From: Nitrospira sp.
GTDB lineage: Bacteria; Nitrospirota; Nitrospiria; Nitrospirales; Nitrospiraceae
Assembly: GCA_015903995.1 (NCBI GenBank)
Contig: JABMDK010000008.1
Span: 126,013-177,900 of the forward strand
Reading direction: 5' to 3'
DNA length: 51,888 nt
Below the pieces are notes generated by a model. That model was not told where the DNA came from. It saw nothing but the letters and a program-made list of their open reading frames with translations, and ran no database searches. The position numbers and the translations under genes were made by a program. Positions 32,063 through 41,188 of the stretch are shown here, piece after piece (position 1 is the stretch's first letter; the number at the start of each line of letters is the position of its first letter).

Positions 32063-32298
32063 GCAATATGCGGGATGTTGGGAAGTGGAAGATCCTCTTC
32101 CGCTGAAGCAGCGGCAAACGCGATAATGGCGCGCACCGCTCGCTCGGTCAGAGTCGGGAAATCATCAAGGATCTCTTGGATGCTGGCACCTTCTGCGAGA
32201 CTGGCCAGCACTGTGCGAACGGTCACCCGTGTTTCTTTGACGACAGGCTCTCCCCCGCAGATCGCCTTGTCACGCACAATGTAGTCCTCGTAGGTCAC
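32059..32298 (-). CDS. DUF433 antitoxin-type protein
   Basis: The 79-residue protein begins VTYEDYIVRDKAICGGEPVV and has the DUF433 helix-turn-helix core, with RVTVRTVLASLAEGASIQEI and DDFPTLTERAVRAIIAF. These small proteins pair with DUF5615 toxins in type-II modules. The GTG start at 32298 has GGAGGTGGA upstream; a longer frame to 32379 is not supported. The 3' end overlaps the toxin start by 4 bp, the usual arrangement, though the toxin is truncated. Confidence 0.85.
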   Translation of the reverse strand: MTYEDYIVRDKAICGGEPVVKETRVTVRTVLASLAEGASIQEILDDFPTLTERAVRAIIAFAAASAEEDLPLPNIPHIA

Positions 32299-32465
32299 TC
32301 TCCACCTCCATGCCCTGCGAAAAATCCTAGCCGGTTGCCCAAGCCCTGTCAAGGCTTCGCCGCTTCCCCGTGTTTTCACCCTATGGGCTCAATAACGATC
32401 TGAGTATGGAGAACAGCCACGCGGCGATGGCAGTGGTACGCGAATCTTGGGGAGCGTCAGGAAGG

Positions 32466-32996
32466 TTAGCGCGGTGGTGCGAATTCGATGTTGATGTCCT
32501 TGCCGAGGTAGTTCACCTGGAACCCTTGCTTGTCATAGGCCAAAACCGCGCCCATGACATTTTCGTCCCCGTACTCTTCTTGCCCCAATACCTTCCGTAT
32601 TTCTTCCGGACTTTCACTATTGAGCACGTTTCGGAAGATGCCTCTGGTTTTGTGGGCAAACCGGTTGTTGATGAAGATCAGATCCACTTTCCCGTCCTGA
32701 ATGCGCACTCCGGCCATGGGACCGGTCGGTTTCCGCTGGTCGAGCAGGAAAATGAAGGCCGCTTCCTGCTCCGTCTTGATGCCGGTGATGGTCTTCTTCA
32801 CTAAGGCATCGATCGCTTTGCTTTCCGGGTCACCCAGTTTCACGCTGTAGAGGGAGACCGTCGCGCTTGAAATGCCTTTCGGTTCCGTGACGTCACTCTC
32901 ACTCAATTCATACGGCTCGGCACTCACAAGGCTTATGGCGGCCAGCACGTTCATACAGGTCCACATAACGATCCGCAGCGCCTTCTTCGTTCTCAT
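32466..32996 (-). CDS. Exported protein of unknown function, 176 residues
   Basis: A signal peptide is present (MRTKKALRIVMWTCMNVLAAIS, likely cleavage near VSA at residue 26). The mature chain is soluble, with alternating strands (SATVSLYSVKLGD, FIFLLDQRKP, VDLIFINNRFAHK) and no cysteines. It has no clear catalytic motif, and no family is recognised. It is monocistronic, with 168 bp to DUF433 downstream and 161 bp upstream to the next gene end. Confidence 0.7.
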   Translation of the reverse strand: MRTKKALRIVMWTCMNVLAAISLVSAEPYELSESDVTEPKGISSATVSLYSVKLGDPESKAIDALVKKTITGIKTEQEAAFIFLLDQRKPTGPMAGVRIQDGKVDLIFINNRFAHKTRGIFRNVLNSESPEEIRKVLGQEEYGDENVMGAVLAYDKQGFQVNYLGKDINIEFAPPR

Positions 32997-33157
32997 CGTG
33001 AGCTCACGTCTTTCGTGTGAATTAATGGGATGTCTGGGTGTTCGGAGGTGGTAGGGTGCTCAGGCACATGCAGAACATTGTAGCGAACGGATCGTGAACC
33101 TGCAAGGAATGGGCGGACGGAATGGAATCTCTCCATGGAGAGCGGAGTAGCAGAGCG

Positions 33158-33451
33158 TCATGCTGGTCGATCGACCTTCAGCAGCAGTTCACCGAGTTCG
33201 CGAAGGCAGAGAAAATAGGGCTGAGACTCGGAGTCCAACTCTCCCGTGAGATCATCGAGATCTCCCAGACAATCTTTTATTATGGCGATTCGTTGCTCAT
33301 CGAGTCCGTCAGGACTGTCCAGGTAATACACGACGCAGCCGCTGATCACGGTGTCGAGCGTCATGAGCTGCCCCTGATTCGGGCTTGAGAAGTGAGGCCA
33401 GCTGTTACGGCAATGTTGTTCCCATGCCGTCGCGATGAGCTGTCGAGTCAT
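33158..33451 (-). CDS. Hypothetical protein, 97 residues
   Basis: The frame from the ATG at 33451 (GAAGGGACAG upstream) encodes a small acidic protein with GCVVYYLDSPDGLDEQRIAI and a leucine-rich tail ending LGELLLKVDRPA. A longer ATG at 33466 is possible. No signal peptide, transmembrane segment or known motif is seen. It ends 161 bp from the exported-protein gene and starts 117 bp from the glutamate dehydrogenase stop. Coding status is supported only by length and the ribosome-binding site. Confidence 0.5.
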   Translation of the reverse strand: MTRQLIATAWEQHCRNSWPHFSSPNQGQLMTLDTVISGCVVYYLDSPDGLDEQRIAIIKDCLGDLDDLTGELDSESQPYFLCLRELGELLLKVDRPA

Positions 33452-33567
33452 GAGCTGTCCCTTCATTCAGTGCCGGCCGCGGTGAGCGGATTGCGCCTTA
33501 CGCGTAGAACATTGTCGAGCCATCAGCCGGGAACGACATGCGATGAACCGACACGCTGGTCTTTGCA

Positions 33568-34818
33568 TTACGGGTAGAGCCCACGCTGGAGATGCGCTTG
33601 GGCGACCTGGTCGATGCCGCTCATGAGCGCGGCCATGCGCATCGACACTCGGCGTTCGGTCGAAAAGTGAAGCGTTCGCTGGAAGGCGGACGTGATGATG
33701 TCTTGCAACCGATTCTGAATGTCTGTCGCGCTCCAGAAAAAACGCTGCAGGTCCTGCACCCATTCGAAGTATGAGACGATGACACCGCCGGAGTTCGCGA
33801 GAATATCGGGGATCACGAAGATGCCCTTCTCCGCGAGAATGCGATCGGCTTCCAAGGTGGTCGGACCGTTCGCCCCTTCTGCTAGGATACGACAGCGGAG
33901 GGAACTCGCATTCTTTCCGGTGATCTGTTCTGAGAGGGCGGCGGGAACGAGCACGGTACACTCCAGTTGCAGCAATTCATCATTGGTGATGGTATCCCCA
34001 AGTCCGGTTTTATGGAGCGGTTGGCTGGGGTCGCGGCGAAGCAGTTGCGGGATGTCCAATCCCCGGTCGTTATAGATGCCGCCATCGACATCACTGACCG
34101 CGATGATGCGTGCGCTCTGTTGCTGCATGATCCGGGCGGTATGAGAGCCGACGTTTCCAAATCCTTGGATGGCCACGGTGGCATGTCCGATGGACAGCTT
34201 CAGATGGCGAAGGGCTTCCAGCGTGACATAAACCACTCCTCGCCCCGTCGCTTCTTCTCGGCCCAGGCTTCCCCCGATCGACAGCGGTTTGCCGGTCACG
34301 ACGCCCGGAACGGCGTAGCCGACTTGCTGGCTGTAGGTGTCCATCATCCAGGCCATGATCTGTGCATCGGTCCCCACGTCCGGGGCCGGCACATCTTTGT
34401 CCGGGCCGATCAGCGGGAAAATCTCCGCGGCGTATCGGCGTGTCAGTCGCTGTAACTCGGCGGGTGACAGGTGTTTCGGCGCCACAGCGACTCCGCCTTT
34501 CGCCCCTCCGTACGGCAAGCCGGCCAATGCGCATTTCCACGTCATCCACATCGCCAGCGCGGCTACCTCACCGAGATTCACGTCGGGATGGTACCGCACG
34601 CCTCCCTTGGACGGGCCTCGTGAGGAATCATGTTGAACGCGGTAGCCGGTGAAGACTTCCACGTGACCGTCGTCCATCCGAACCGGAAGACTGACGACAA
34701 GAGACCGTTGTGGAAGTTTCAGACGTTCGCGGAGATTTGGGTCGAGCCCCATCGCCTCCGCCGCCTGATCGAACTGCGCCACGGCCAGGCGAAAAGTCGG
34801 GGTATCAAGTTCCTGCAT
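33568..34818 (-). CDS. gdhA: Glutamate dehydrogenase (Glu/Leu/Phe/Val dehydrogenase family)
   Basis: The 416-residue protein matches hexameric glutamate dehydrogenase in length. SSRGPSKGGVRYHP (lysine K71) and LPYGGAKGGV (catalytic K107) form the substrate pocket. PAPDVGTD and GGSLGREEATGRGV lie before the Rossmann motif IQGFGNVGS, and LAEGANGPTT plus NSGGVIVSYFEW complete the fold. It interconverts glutamate and 2-oxoglutarate with ammonium. Cofactor preference cannot be read with certainty. The ribosome-binding site GAGGAGTCCT precedes the ATG. lipB is immediately upstream on the same strand (45 bp). Confidence 0.93.
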   Translation of the reverse strand: MQELDTPTFRLAVAQFDQAAEAMGLDPNLRERLKLPQRSLVVSLPVRMDDGHVEVFTGYRVQHDSSRGPSKGGVRYHPDVNLGEVAALAMWMTWKCALAGLPYGGAKGGVAVAPKHLSPAELQRLTRRYAAEIFPLIGPDKDVPAPDVGTDAQIMAWMMDTYSQQVGYAVPGVVTGKPLSIGGSLGREEATGRGVVYVTLEALRHLKLSIGHATVAIQGFGNVGSHTARIMQQQSARIIAVSDVDGGIYNDRGLDIPQLLRRDPSQPLHKTGLGDTITNDELLQLECTVLVPAALSEQITGKNASSLRCRILAEGANGPTTLEADRILAEKGIFVIPDILANSGGVIVSYFEWVQDLQRFFWSATDIQNRLQDIITSAFQRTLHFSTERRVSMRMAALMSGIDQVAQAHLQRGLYP

Positions 34819-34863
34819 AGGACTCCTCTACGCATACGCCCGCCTGGATCATACGCTGGTGTG

Positions 34864-35577
34864 TCATGCAATTGTTGACCAGTTCAGAGCACATACCGTT
34901 TCGAAGGCCTGAGCGAGCTCCTGCTTGACGGTGCCGATCGGGACGGCTGTTTGGCATACCTGCGCCATGGAGGTCACACGGCAATCAGGAAATCCACAGG
35001 GATGGATCCGTTGGAACGGCGTCAGATCCATGTCAACATTCAGAGCGAACCCATGTAGAGTCACTCCGTGCTCGATTCGTATGCCCAGGCAGGCTATTTT
35101 CTGTGGCTCCGGCGTCATGATCCATACGCCTGGTTTGCCGACGATACGGGAGCCGGTTATATTCCAGCGTTCGAGCACCTGAATGATGACTTCTTCCAGT
35201 AACCAGACCAATTGCCTGGGGCCTGTCGCGTACCGATCGAGCTTGAGTACGGGATAGACGACGATCTGTCCGGGGCCGTGAAAGGTCACTGATCCGCCAC
35301 GATTGACGTGGTGCAGTTCCGCTCCATCCGCACATAATGCGGATTCACTACCGCCCCAATGAGCCTGGCTGGTTCTTCGGCCGAGCGTATAGACAGGGGT
35401 ATGTTCGAGAATCAGTACGGTATCCGGTTGGAGATCAAGGACACGTTCCTCATGTAAGCGAGACTGGATTTCCCACGCCATGAGATAGGGGACCGGTTCC
35501 GGGAAAATACGAACAGCACCCGCATGAAGGTGGGATGGGCGTACATGCGGAGATGCCACGGTATGTGTCTCGATCAT
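34864..35577 (-). CDS. lipB: Octanoyl-[ACP]:protein N-octanoyltransferase
   Basis: The 237-residue protein carries the LipB signature RGGSVTFHGPGQIVVYPVL (about residues 93-111), the upstream HTPVYTLGRR and the downstream LGIRIEHGVTLHGFALNV. HPCGFPDCRVTSM near residue 192 holds the catalytic cysteine; the catalytic lysine lies in the GKPGVWI region. It transfers octanoyl groups to lipoyl domains of pyruvate and 2-oxoglutarate dehydrogenases and GcvH. Slightly longer N terminus than in E. coli. Possibly cotranscribed with glutamate dehydrogenase. Confidence 0.94.
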   Translation of the reverse strand: MIETHTVASPHVRPSHLHAGAVRIFPEPVPYLMAWEIQSRLHEERVLDLQPDTVLILEHTPVYTLGRRTSQAHWGGSESALCADGAELHHVNRGGSVTFHGPGQIVVYPVLKLDRYATGPRQLVWLLEEVIIQVLERWNITGSRIVGKPGVWIMTPEPQKIACLGIRIEHGVTLHGFALNVDMDLTPFQRIHPCGFPDCRVTSMAQVCQTAVPIGTVKQELAQAFETVCALNWSTIA

Positions 35578-35724
35578 GGGATTACGGGCTCAAAGGGACA
35601 GGGGCATTTGTGAGACGGTACGGCACTGCCCAGAGGTCAGCCTACGGGCATGGTGATGGAGAGCCTACACAGACTCCCATGGTGCAAATATTGTTGCACA
35701 ACTCACCATGCAGAGGAAAGTCGG

Positions 35725-35755
35725 GTTGCGAGGGCAGCAAGGCTGCCCTCGCAAC
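35725..35755. terminator. Strong hairpin between the sigma factor gene and lipB
   Basis: GTTGCGAGGGCAGC (35725-35738) and its exact complement (35742-35755) form a perfect 14-bp G+C-rich stem with loop AAG. It begins 17 bp after the sigma-factor stop on the minus strand. No T-tract follows. A second, weaker pairing, CATGGTG/CACCATG (35678-35710), lies beyond it. Confidence 0.55.
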
Positions 35756-35771
35756 GGTCTGAATCAAGACG

Positions 35772-37022
35772 CTACTTGATGGCGGCGAAGAGTTCTTTGA
35801 TCTCAGGGGTCTTGAGTTTCTTGAGTGCTTTTGCCTCGATTTGGCGGATACGCTCGCGTGTCACGGACAAACTTTGGCCGACCTGTTCCAGCGTGCTGGC
35901 TTCGTCGTAGCCGATCCCGAAGCGGAGCCTGATGACGGTTTGCTCGCGAGGCGTGAGCGTGCCTAAGATGCGGTCCAGTTGTTCAGTGAGTTCACTGCGG
36001 TGGACATGCGCATCGGGCGGAACGGTCATCTGGTCTGGAATCAGATCTCCGAACTGGGTTTCTCCGTCCCCGATCGGAGTTTCCATGGCCACCGGCTGCT
36101 GAAAGGCCTGCATGGTTTCGCGGAGCCGTTCCGGTCTCATGCGCAGCACATGCGCGATCTCTTCCTGCCGGGCGGGCCGTCCGAATTGCTGCCCAAGCCG
36201 CCGCGTGACACGGAGGACTCGATGCGACGCTTCGGTTTGGTGGACGGGAATACGAATCGTTCTCGATTGATCGGCAATGGCCCGGGTGATGCCTTGTCGG
36301 ATCCACCAGGTTGCGTAGGTGCTGAATTTGAATCCTTTCCGATGCTGATATCGCTCGGCAGCTTTCATCAGGCCGATGTTGCCTTCTTGCACCAGATCCA
36401 GCAAGGTCAATCCCCGTCCCGTGTAATGCTTGGCGACATCGACCACCAACCGTAGGTTATGCCGTACCAGCTCATCCTTCCCTTGCTCCAGGATGATCCT
36501 GGCGGATCGGATTTCATCGAGCGATGCCTGCAGTTGCTTCGTCGTCGTTGCGGCAGGTTTGAGATCCGGGTCCGACGGATTGAGGGCGGTGTCTAGCGCC
36601 TTCTCCGCGTTGTCCAATGCGGTGGCTGAAAGCCCGCTCAATCGTCTGACGACGTGGAGGACCTTCACGGTTTCCGTACGGGCAGACGTACGCTTGGACT
36701 TGAGCAGCACCTTCACCGCTTGCCGCAGTGCAGTCCGAATACGTCGTGTCCCCTGGTCCACGCGCCTGGCAATGGCGACCTCTTCGTCTCGCGTCAAGAG
36801 TTCCCGTTTGCCGAAGGACCGGAAGTACAACGATTCCAAGAAGAATGGGCTGGTCCCCGGGCTTGTACGCATGGCGGTTTGGGGTTTCTCATCCGCACCG
36901 GATTCGTCGGTCTCCACACGACCGATCATCCCCAGCATGCCGCTGGCCTTGGCGTCATCGGCATCAGGGGCGAATCGTGTCCGTCTATCCAGCCCATCAG
37001 AGGATCGAAGTTCTTCTTTCAT
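35772..37022 (-). CDS. RNA polymerase sigma factor, RpoD/RpoS-like (group 2)
   Basis: The 416-residue sigma-70 protein has region 1.2 (about residues 60-95, SPFFLESLYFRSFG), region 2 with LLDLVQEGNIGLMKAAERY and FSTYATWWIRQGITRAI, region 3, and region 4 with TLTPREQTVIRLRFG and a C-terminal helix-turn-helix LEQVGQSLSVTRERIRQIEA. It lacks the acidic region 1.1 of primary RpoD and has a long non-conserved insert (about 125-180), so an alternative group-2 sigma (RpoS-like) is more likely. AAGGGGTG precedes the ATG. Trigger conditions are not evident. Confidence 0.88.
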   Translation of the reverse strand: MKEELRSSDGLDRRTRFAPDADDAKASGMLGMIGRVETDESGADEKPQTAMRTSPGTSPFFLESLYFRSFGKRELLTRDEEVAIARRVDQGTRRIRTALRQAVKVLLKSKRTSARTETVKVLHVVRRLSGLSATALDNAEKALDTALNPSDPDLKPAATTTKQLQASLDEIRSARIILEQGKDELVRHNLRLVVDVAKHYTGRGLTLLDLVQEGNIGLMKAAERYQHRKGFKFSTYATWWIRQGITRAIADQSRTIRIPVHQTEASHRVLRVTRRLGQQFGRPARQEEIAHVLRMRPERLRETMQAFQQPVAMETPIGDGETQFGDLIPDQMTVPPDAHVHRSELTEQLDRILGTLTPREQTVIRLRFGIGYDEASTLEQVGQSLSVTRERIRQIEAKALKKLKTPEIKELFAAIK

Positions 37023-37282
37023 CGTGTCACCCCTTGCTCTGGTTGAACGTCATCTACCCGTATTGGAGCCCTATCTCGCTCAGAAGATTCAACTGAATCG
37101 TCACGCATGTACCTCTTCTACGAAGCAAAAGGGATGCTGGATTGAAGATGAGAAACGATGGGCGGAATCAGCTCGAAAAAATAGAAAGATTAGTTGCGGT
37201 TAATGAGAACGCGAGGGAAGAACTGTCGCACTTATGCGGCATCTATGTAGGATCGGCATCACGATCATGCTGAAATGCCACA

Positions 37283-38029
37283 CTATTTCGGCAACAGTCC
37301 CTTGATGAACGGGGCGAGGGTATCGATCGGGATCGGGAAGATCGTGGTTGAGTTCTTCTCGGCCGCGATCTCGACGAGTGTCTGGAGATACCGCAACTGC
37401 AGCGCAGCAGGATTTTGACTGATCACGTTCGCAGCTTCAGCCAGTTTCTGCGCGGCTTGAAACTCCCCCTCAGCATGAATGATTTTGGCCCGCCGTTCTC
37501 GCTCGGCTTCGGCTTGCCGGGCGATCGCTCGTTGCATATCTTGCGGGATATCCACATTTTTCACCTCAACGGCGGCAACCTTGACTCCCCATGGTTCGGT
37601 CTGTTGATCGATAATCCGCTGCAGTTCGGCATTGATGTCGTCGCGTTTCGACAAAAGATCGTCGAACTGACTTTGGCCGAGCACACTCCGCAGCGTGGTT
37701 TGGGCCACTTGCGATGTCGAATACAGATAATCTTGGACCGCGAGTACGGCCCGCTGGGGATCGACCACCCTGAGGAAGATAACGGCATTTACCTTCACGG
37801 AAATATTGTCCCGCGTAATGACATCTTGCGAGGGGACTTCCATGGTGACGGTCTGCAAGTTGACGCGGACCATCTGCTGGAGGACGGGTACGACCAGCCG
37901 GATGCCGGGTCCCTTCACCGTCTGAAACTTGCCGAGCACAAAGACGACGAGCCGTTCGTATTCCATAACGCGTTTGAAGCTGGCGTAGAGGACAAACCCC
38001 AATACGACCAACGGGATGAGCAATGACAT
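37283..38029 (-). CDS. Slipin / SPFH-domain (stomatin-like) membrane protein
   Basis: The 248-residue protein has one N-terminal membrane segment ([16 protein letters not shown]) followed by the SPFH/band-7 domain (about 25-200). The domain contains [39 protein letters not shown] and [21 protein letters not shown] coiled coil ([18 protein letters not shown]) drives oligomerisation. Slipins scaffold membrane microdomains and pair with NfeD. The adjacent nfeD ends 24 bp upstream, the classical nfeD-slipin pair, and AAGGAGTCGTT serves as ribosome-binding site. Confidence 0.93.
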   Translation of the reverse strand: MSLLIPLVVLGFVLYASFKRVMEYERLVVFVLGKFQTVKGPGIRLVVPVLQQMVRVNLQTVTMEVPSQDVITRDNISVKVNAVIFLRVVDPQRAVLAVQDYLYSTSQVAQTTLRSVLGQSQFDDLLSKRDDINAELQRIIDQQTEPWGVKVAAVEVKNVDIPQDMQRAIARQAEAERERRAKIIHAEGEFQAAQKLAEAANVISQNPAALQLRYLQTLVEIAAEKNSTTIFPIPIDTLAPFIKGLLPK

Positions 38030-38053
38030 AACGACTCCTTGTCTTCAGTTATT

Positions 38054-39382
38054 CTATTTGTGGGTGGGGGCTACGTTCACCGTCAGCCCTTCGACCGACG
38101 TCACTTTCGCCTCCTCTCCCTGCCGAATCGGGGTCTGGCTGACTGCTTCCCAGATCTCCCCATGGAGGGCGATCTGGCCGCGCGGGTTGAGATCCGTCTT
38201 GGCGATCCCGATCGATCCGATCATGGCTTCCACTCCTGTCACTGGCCCGCGGCGCCCACCCTTGGCGGCCATCCAGATGACGGTTCCGACCAGGGCACCG
38301 ACTGTGATGACGGTCGGCAACAGAAATGACAAGGATACCTGCATGAACGGTGCATCGCTCTTGATGAGCAGTAGGCCGCCAAGGATCATGGCAGCCAAGC
38401 CACCGAGCGCAAGTAATCCGTAGCTGGTCACTGAAATTTCGAGTAAGAGGAACACGACGCCGAGTATCACAAGCAGTGCGCCTGCGTAGTTCACGGGGAG
38501 TGATTGGAGCGAATAGAAGGCCAGGATCAAACTGATTGCGCCGATGATACCGGGCAGGATTGCCCCCGGGCTGTACAGTTCGGCCATAATCCCGATGGTT
38601 CCGATGGACATCAGGAGATAGGCGATGCTGGGATCGCTCAACGCCTTGAGCAATTCCAGGCGAGCTCCCATCGGGAATTCGCGGAGCCTTGCGGTCTCGG
38701 TCGAGAACGTGGTTGATCCAGAGGGAAGGGCGATCGTTTTTCCGTTCAGCTGCCTTAAAAGAGCAGGAATGTTCTCCGCTACCATATCGATGATCTTGAG
38801 TTTCAAGGCTTCTTGCTCTGTGGCGGAAATGCTCTTTCGAACCGCATCTTCGGCCCATGCCGCGTTCCGCCCACGCTGTTCCGCGACACTCTTGATGTAG
38901 GCCGCCGCATCGTTTTCCACTTTTTCCTTCATCGTGTTGTCCATCTCACCGCCGCCCATCGCGACCGGGTGTGCGGCTCCGATATTGGTTCCTGGTGCCA
39001 TGGCGGCGACATGGGCTGCGAGCGTGATGAAGACTCCCGCTGAGGCAGCCCGGCCTCCAGAGGGAGCGACGAACACGATCACAGGGATAGGTGAGGCGGT
39101 CATGTCTTTGATCATCAGGCGCATGGAGGTATCCAATCCTCCGGGCGTGTCGAGTGTGAAAATCAGCGCCTGGGCACCCGCTGAGTGGGTAAAAGCGAGG
39201 GCGTCGTGCAGGTACTCCGCCGCCACTGGGTTGATCACTCCGTCATAGCTGGCGACGACGACTTCTTCGCCGGAGGCTGGAATACTGATGAGGGTCAGGC
39301 ACAGGGCGATGATCAACCCTACGATCATCTCTATGAAGGCTTGTCTCCGTGGAGCTCTGTATGGAAGAACGGTGCCACACAT
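38054..39382 (-). CDS. nfeD: NfeD-family membrane serine protease (long form)
   Basis: The 442-residue protein has a signal/anchor segment near residues 18-37, then a ClpP-class protease domain with LDTPGGLDTSMR and GGRAASAGVFITLAAH (catalytic serine) (about 60-180). Four membrane segments follow (about 245-370). The C terminus is the OB-fold NfeD domain (EAMIGSIGIAKTDLNPRG, to the end). The homologue in Pyrococcus cleaves stomatin-like partners; here the slipin is directly downstream. The ATG at 39382 with AGGGAG upstream is preferred over 39412. Confidence 0.92.
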   Translation of the reverse strand: MCGTVLPYRAPRRQAFIEMIVGLIIALCLTLISIPASGEEVVVASYDGVINPVAAEYLHDALAFTHSAGAQALIFTLDTPGGLDTSMRLMIKDMTASPIPVIVFVAPSGGRAASAGVFITLAAHVAAMAPGTNIGAAHPVAMGGGEMDNTMKEKVENDAAAYIKSVAEQRGRNAAWAEDAVRKSISATEQEALKLKIIDMVAENIPALLRQLNGKTIALPSGSTTFSTETARLREFPMGARLELLKALSDPSIAYLLMSIGTIGIMAELYSPGAILPGIIGAISLILAFYSLQSLPVNYAGALLVILGVVFLLLEISVTSYGLLALGGLAAMILGGLLLIKSDAPFMQVSLSFLLPTVITVGALVGTVIWMAAKGGRRGPVTGVEAMIGSIGIAKTDLNPRGQIALHGEIWEAVSQTPIRQGEEAKVTSVEGLTVNVAPTHK

Positions 39383-39511
39383 TGTGGACTCCCTGCGCGC
39401 GAAGCGCCACAAACATCGAGGTGTGCATAGAGAGCAGATCGAGCAATCCTACCGATCGTATGCTGTCACGAAATGCCTGTTGGTTGCAAACCTCGGAACG
39501 AACCCCCTAGA

Positions 39512-40399
39512 ATGCGCGGCATGTCACAATTATCCAGCGGCGAACGCATCCATCTTGTCGATCACAAAAGGCGCCAGTATGCCCTCACGTTGAAGGCCGG
39601 TGACACCTATCAGTTCAGCGGTCAGAAGATCGCTCACGACGCGATCATCGGGCGGCCGGATGGGACCATCGTCGTCCTGTCAGGCGGGAAAAAGATGCTG
39701 GCGGTCCGGCCTACCTTCGGAGACTACGTGCTGAAGATGCCGCGAGGCGCTCAAGTGCTCTATCCGAAAGATCTTGCGTTGATTCCCATGTGGGCGGATG
39801 TCTATCCGGGTGCGCGGGTGTTCGAGTCCGGAACCGGTTCCGGCGCGCTGACTATGGCGCTGTTACGAGCCGTCGGGCCACGAGGGTCGGTGGTGACCTA
39901 TGAGATGCGGGAAGATTTTGCCCGTACCGCACTGCTGAACGTCGATCGCTACATGGGGCCCGTGCCCAACCTGACGGCATTGCGGAAGAATGCCTATGAG
40001 GGCATTGAGCTGCTTGACGATGGCATTCCGTTCGATCGTGTCGTGCTCGACTTACCTGAGCCCTGGCAGGTGATTCCTCATGCAGCCAACGCGCTGCGAT
40101 CCGGCGGGATCTATCTGAGCTTCGTTCCCACCGTGCCCCAAGTCATACAAACGGTTGAGGCCCTTGAACGGGCAACGGTGTTCGGGATGATCGAAACATT
40201 TGAAACGTTGCTGCGAACCTGGGCCGTGCAGGGCAGGAGCGTACGGCCCGATCATCGCATGGTGGCTCATTCCGGGTTCATCACCGTGGCTCGCAAGGTA
40301 GAGCCGGGGTTGCTCCGTTCGATGGCTGGGAGAGAGGTTGCTCCAGACGGAGATCGGGAAGACCTGTCCGGTGAAGGAGAAGAGGAACTGAATACATGA
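39512..40399 (+). CDS. trmI: tRNA (adenine-N1)-methyltransferase TrmI
   Basis: The 295-residue protein has the TrmI N-terminal beta domain and the SAM-binding Rossmann fold. Blocks include RGAQVLYPKDLALI, the SAM motif VFESGTGSGALTMAL (about residues 109-123), VVTYEMREDFA and VVLDLPEPW, in which DLPEPW is the signature of m1A58 methyltransferases. It methylates A58 of the T loop. ATGs at 39512 and 39521 are both possible. Its stop overlaps the next start (ATGA). Confidence 0.88.
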   Translation: MRGMSQLSSGERIHLVDHKRRQYALTLKAGDTYQFSGQKIAHDAIIGRPDGTIVVLSGGKKMLAVRPTFGDYVLKMPRGAQVLYPKDLALIPMWADVYPGARVFESGTGSGALTMALLRAVGPRGSVVTYEMREDFARTALLNVDRYMGPVPNLTALRKNAYEGIELLDDGIPFDRVVLDLPEPWQVIPHAANALRSGGIYLSFVPTVPQVIQTVEALERATVFGMIETFETLLRTWAVQGRSVRPDHRMVAHSGFITVARKVEPGLLRSMAGREVAPDGDREDLSGEGEEELNT

Positions 40400-41157
40400 A
40401 TAGGTTGGAAGGCAAGGTGGCCGTGGTGACGGGGGGCAATGCCGGGATCGGCGAAGCCATCGCGAAACGCTTTACCGAGGAGGGAGCATCGGTTGTCATC
40501 ACGGGGCGCCGGCAACAGGAATTGGATCGTGTTGCCAGTGTCATCCGGCACAACAAGGGAAAAGTCCTTGGAGTTGCCGGGTCGGTGACCGACGAAACCC
40601 ATGTGCAGGAGGTTGTCCGTCGGACACTCGATAGTTTCGGAAAGATCGATATTTTAATCAACAACGCGGGGATCGGTGAATTTGGGAAGAAGCTCCACGA
40701 AACCGATGATGCCACATGGGCAAAGGTGCTCGACATCAACCTGACCGGCGTATTCCGCATGACACGAGCCGTCATCCCTCACATGCTGAAACAAGGACGA
40801 GGCTCCATCATCAATATTTCGTCCGTTGCCAGTTTGGTCGGCCTCTCCGGCTTATCCGCCTACACGGCATCCAAGGGTGCGCTTGACGCATTGACCCGTG
40901 CGGTGGCGATCGAATATGCGAAGGAAGGGATTCGCTGTAATGTGGTGAATCCTGGATTGATCGATACGCCCATGGCGGCCCCCTTGATGGCTAATCCCGA
41001 CATGCTCCAGCCCATTCTTGCCCAATACGCGATCCGCCGCCCTGGGACCCCAGATGAAGTGGCGAATATGGTGCTGTATCTCTCATCGGATGAAGCAGCC
41101 TGGGTGACCGGGGCGATCTTTCCGATTGATGGGGGCATGACTGTTTATAAAGGGTAG
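40396..41157 (+). CDS. Short-chain dehydrogenase/reductase (FabG-like)
   Basis: The 253-residue protein is a classical SDR. VTGGNAGIGEA (residues 11-21) binds NAD(P). NNAGIGEFGKK and the catalytic serine and Y-x3-K motif INISSVASLVG and YTASKGALDAL follow, with VNPGLIDTPM and IDGGMTVYKG at the end. These fit both 3-oxoacyl-ACP reductase (FabG) and other SDR oxidoreductases; the substrate cannot be told from sequence. It overlaps trmI by 4 bp (ATGA), and aroE starts 31 bp downstream. Confidence 0.85.
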   Translation: MNRLEGKVAVVTGGNAGIGEAIAKRFTEEGASVVITGRRQQELDRVASVIRHNKGKVLGVAGSVTDETHVQEVVRRTLDSFGKIDILINNAGIGEFGKKLHETDDATWAKVLDINLTGVFRMTRAVIPHMLKQGRGSIINISSVASLVGLSGLSAYTASKGALDALTRAVAIEYAKEGIRCNVVNPGLIDTPMAAPLMANPDMLQPILAQYAIRRPGTPDEVANMVLYLSSDEAAWVTGAIFPIDGGMTVYKG

Positions 41158-41188
41158 TGGTGGCGGCCAATGCAGGGGAGCAGTCTCC

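Noticed and set aside
35678..35710. Weak stem CATGGTG/CACCATG between lipB and the sigma gene
   Set aside because: Short arms and long A/T loop; the neighbouring 14-bp hairpin is the better terminator candidate.
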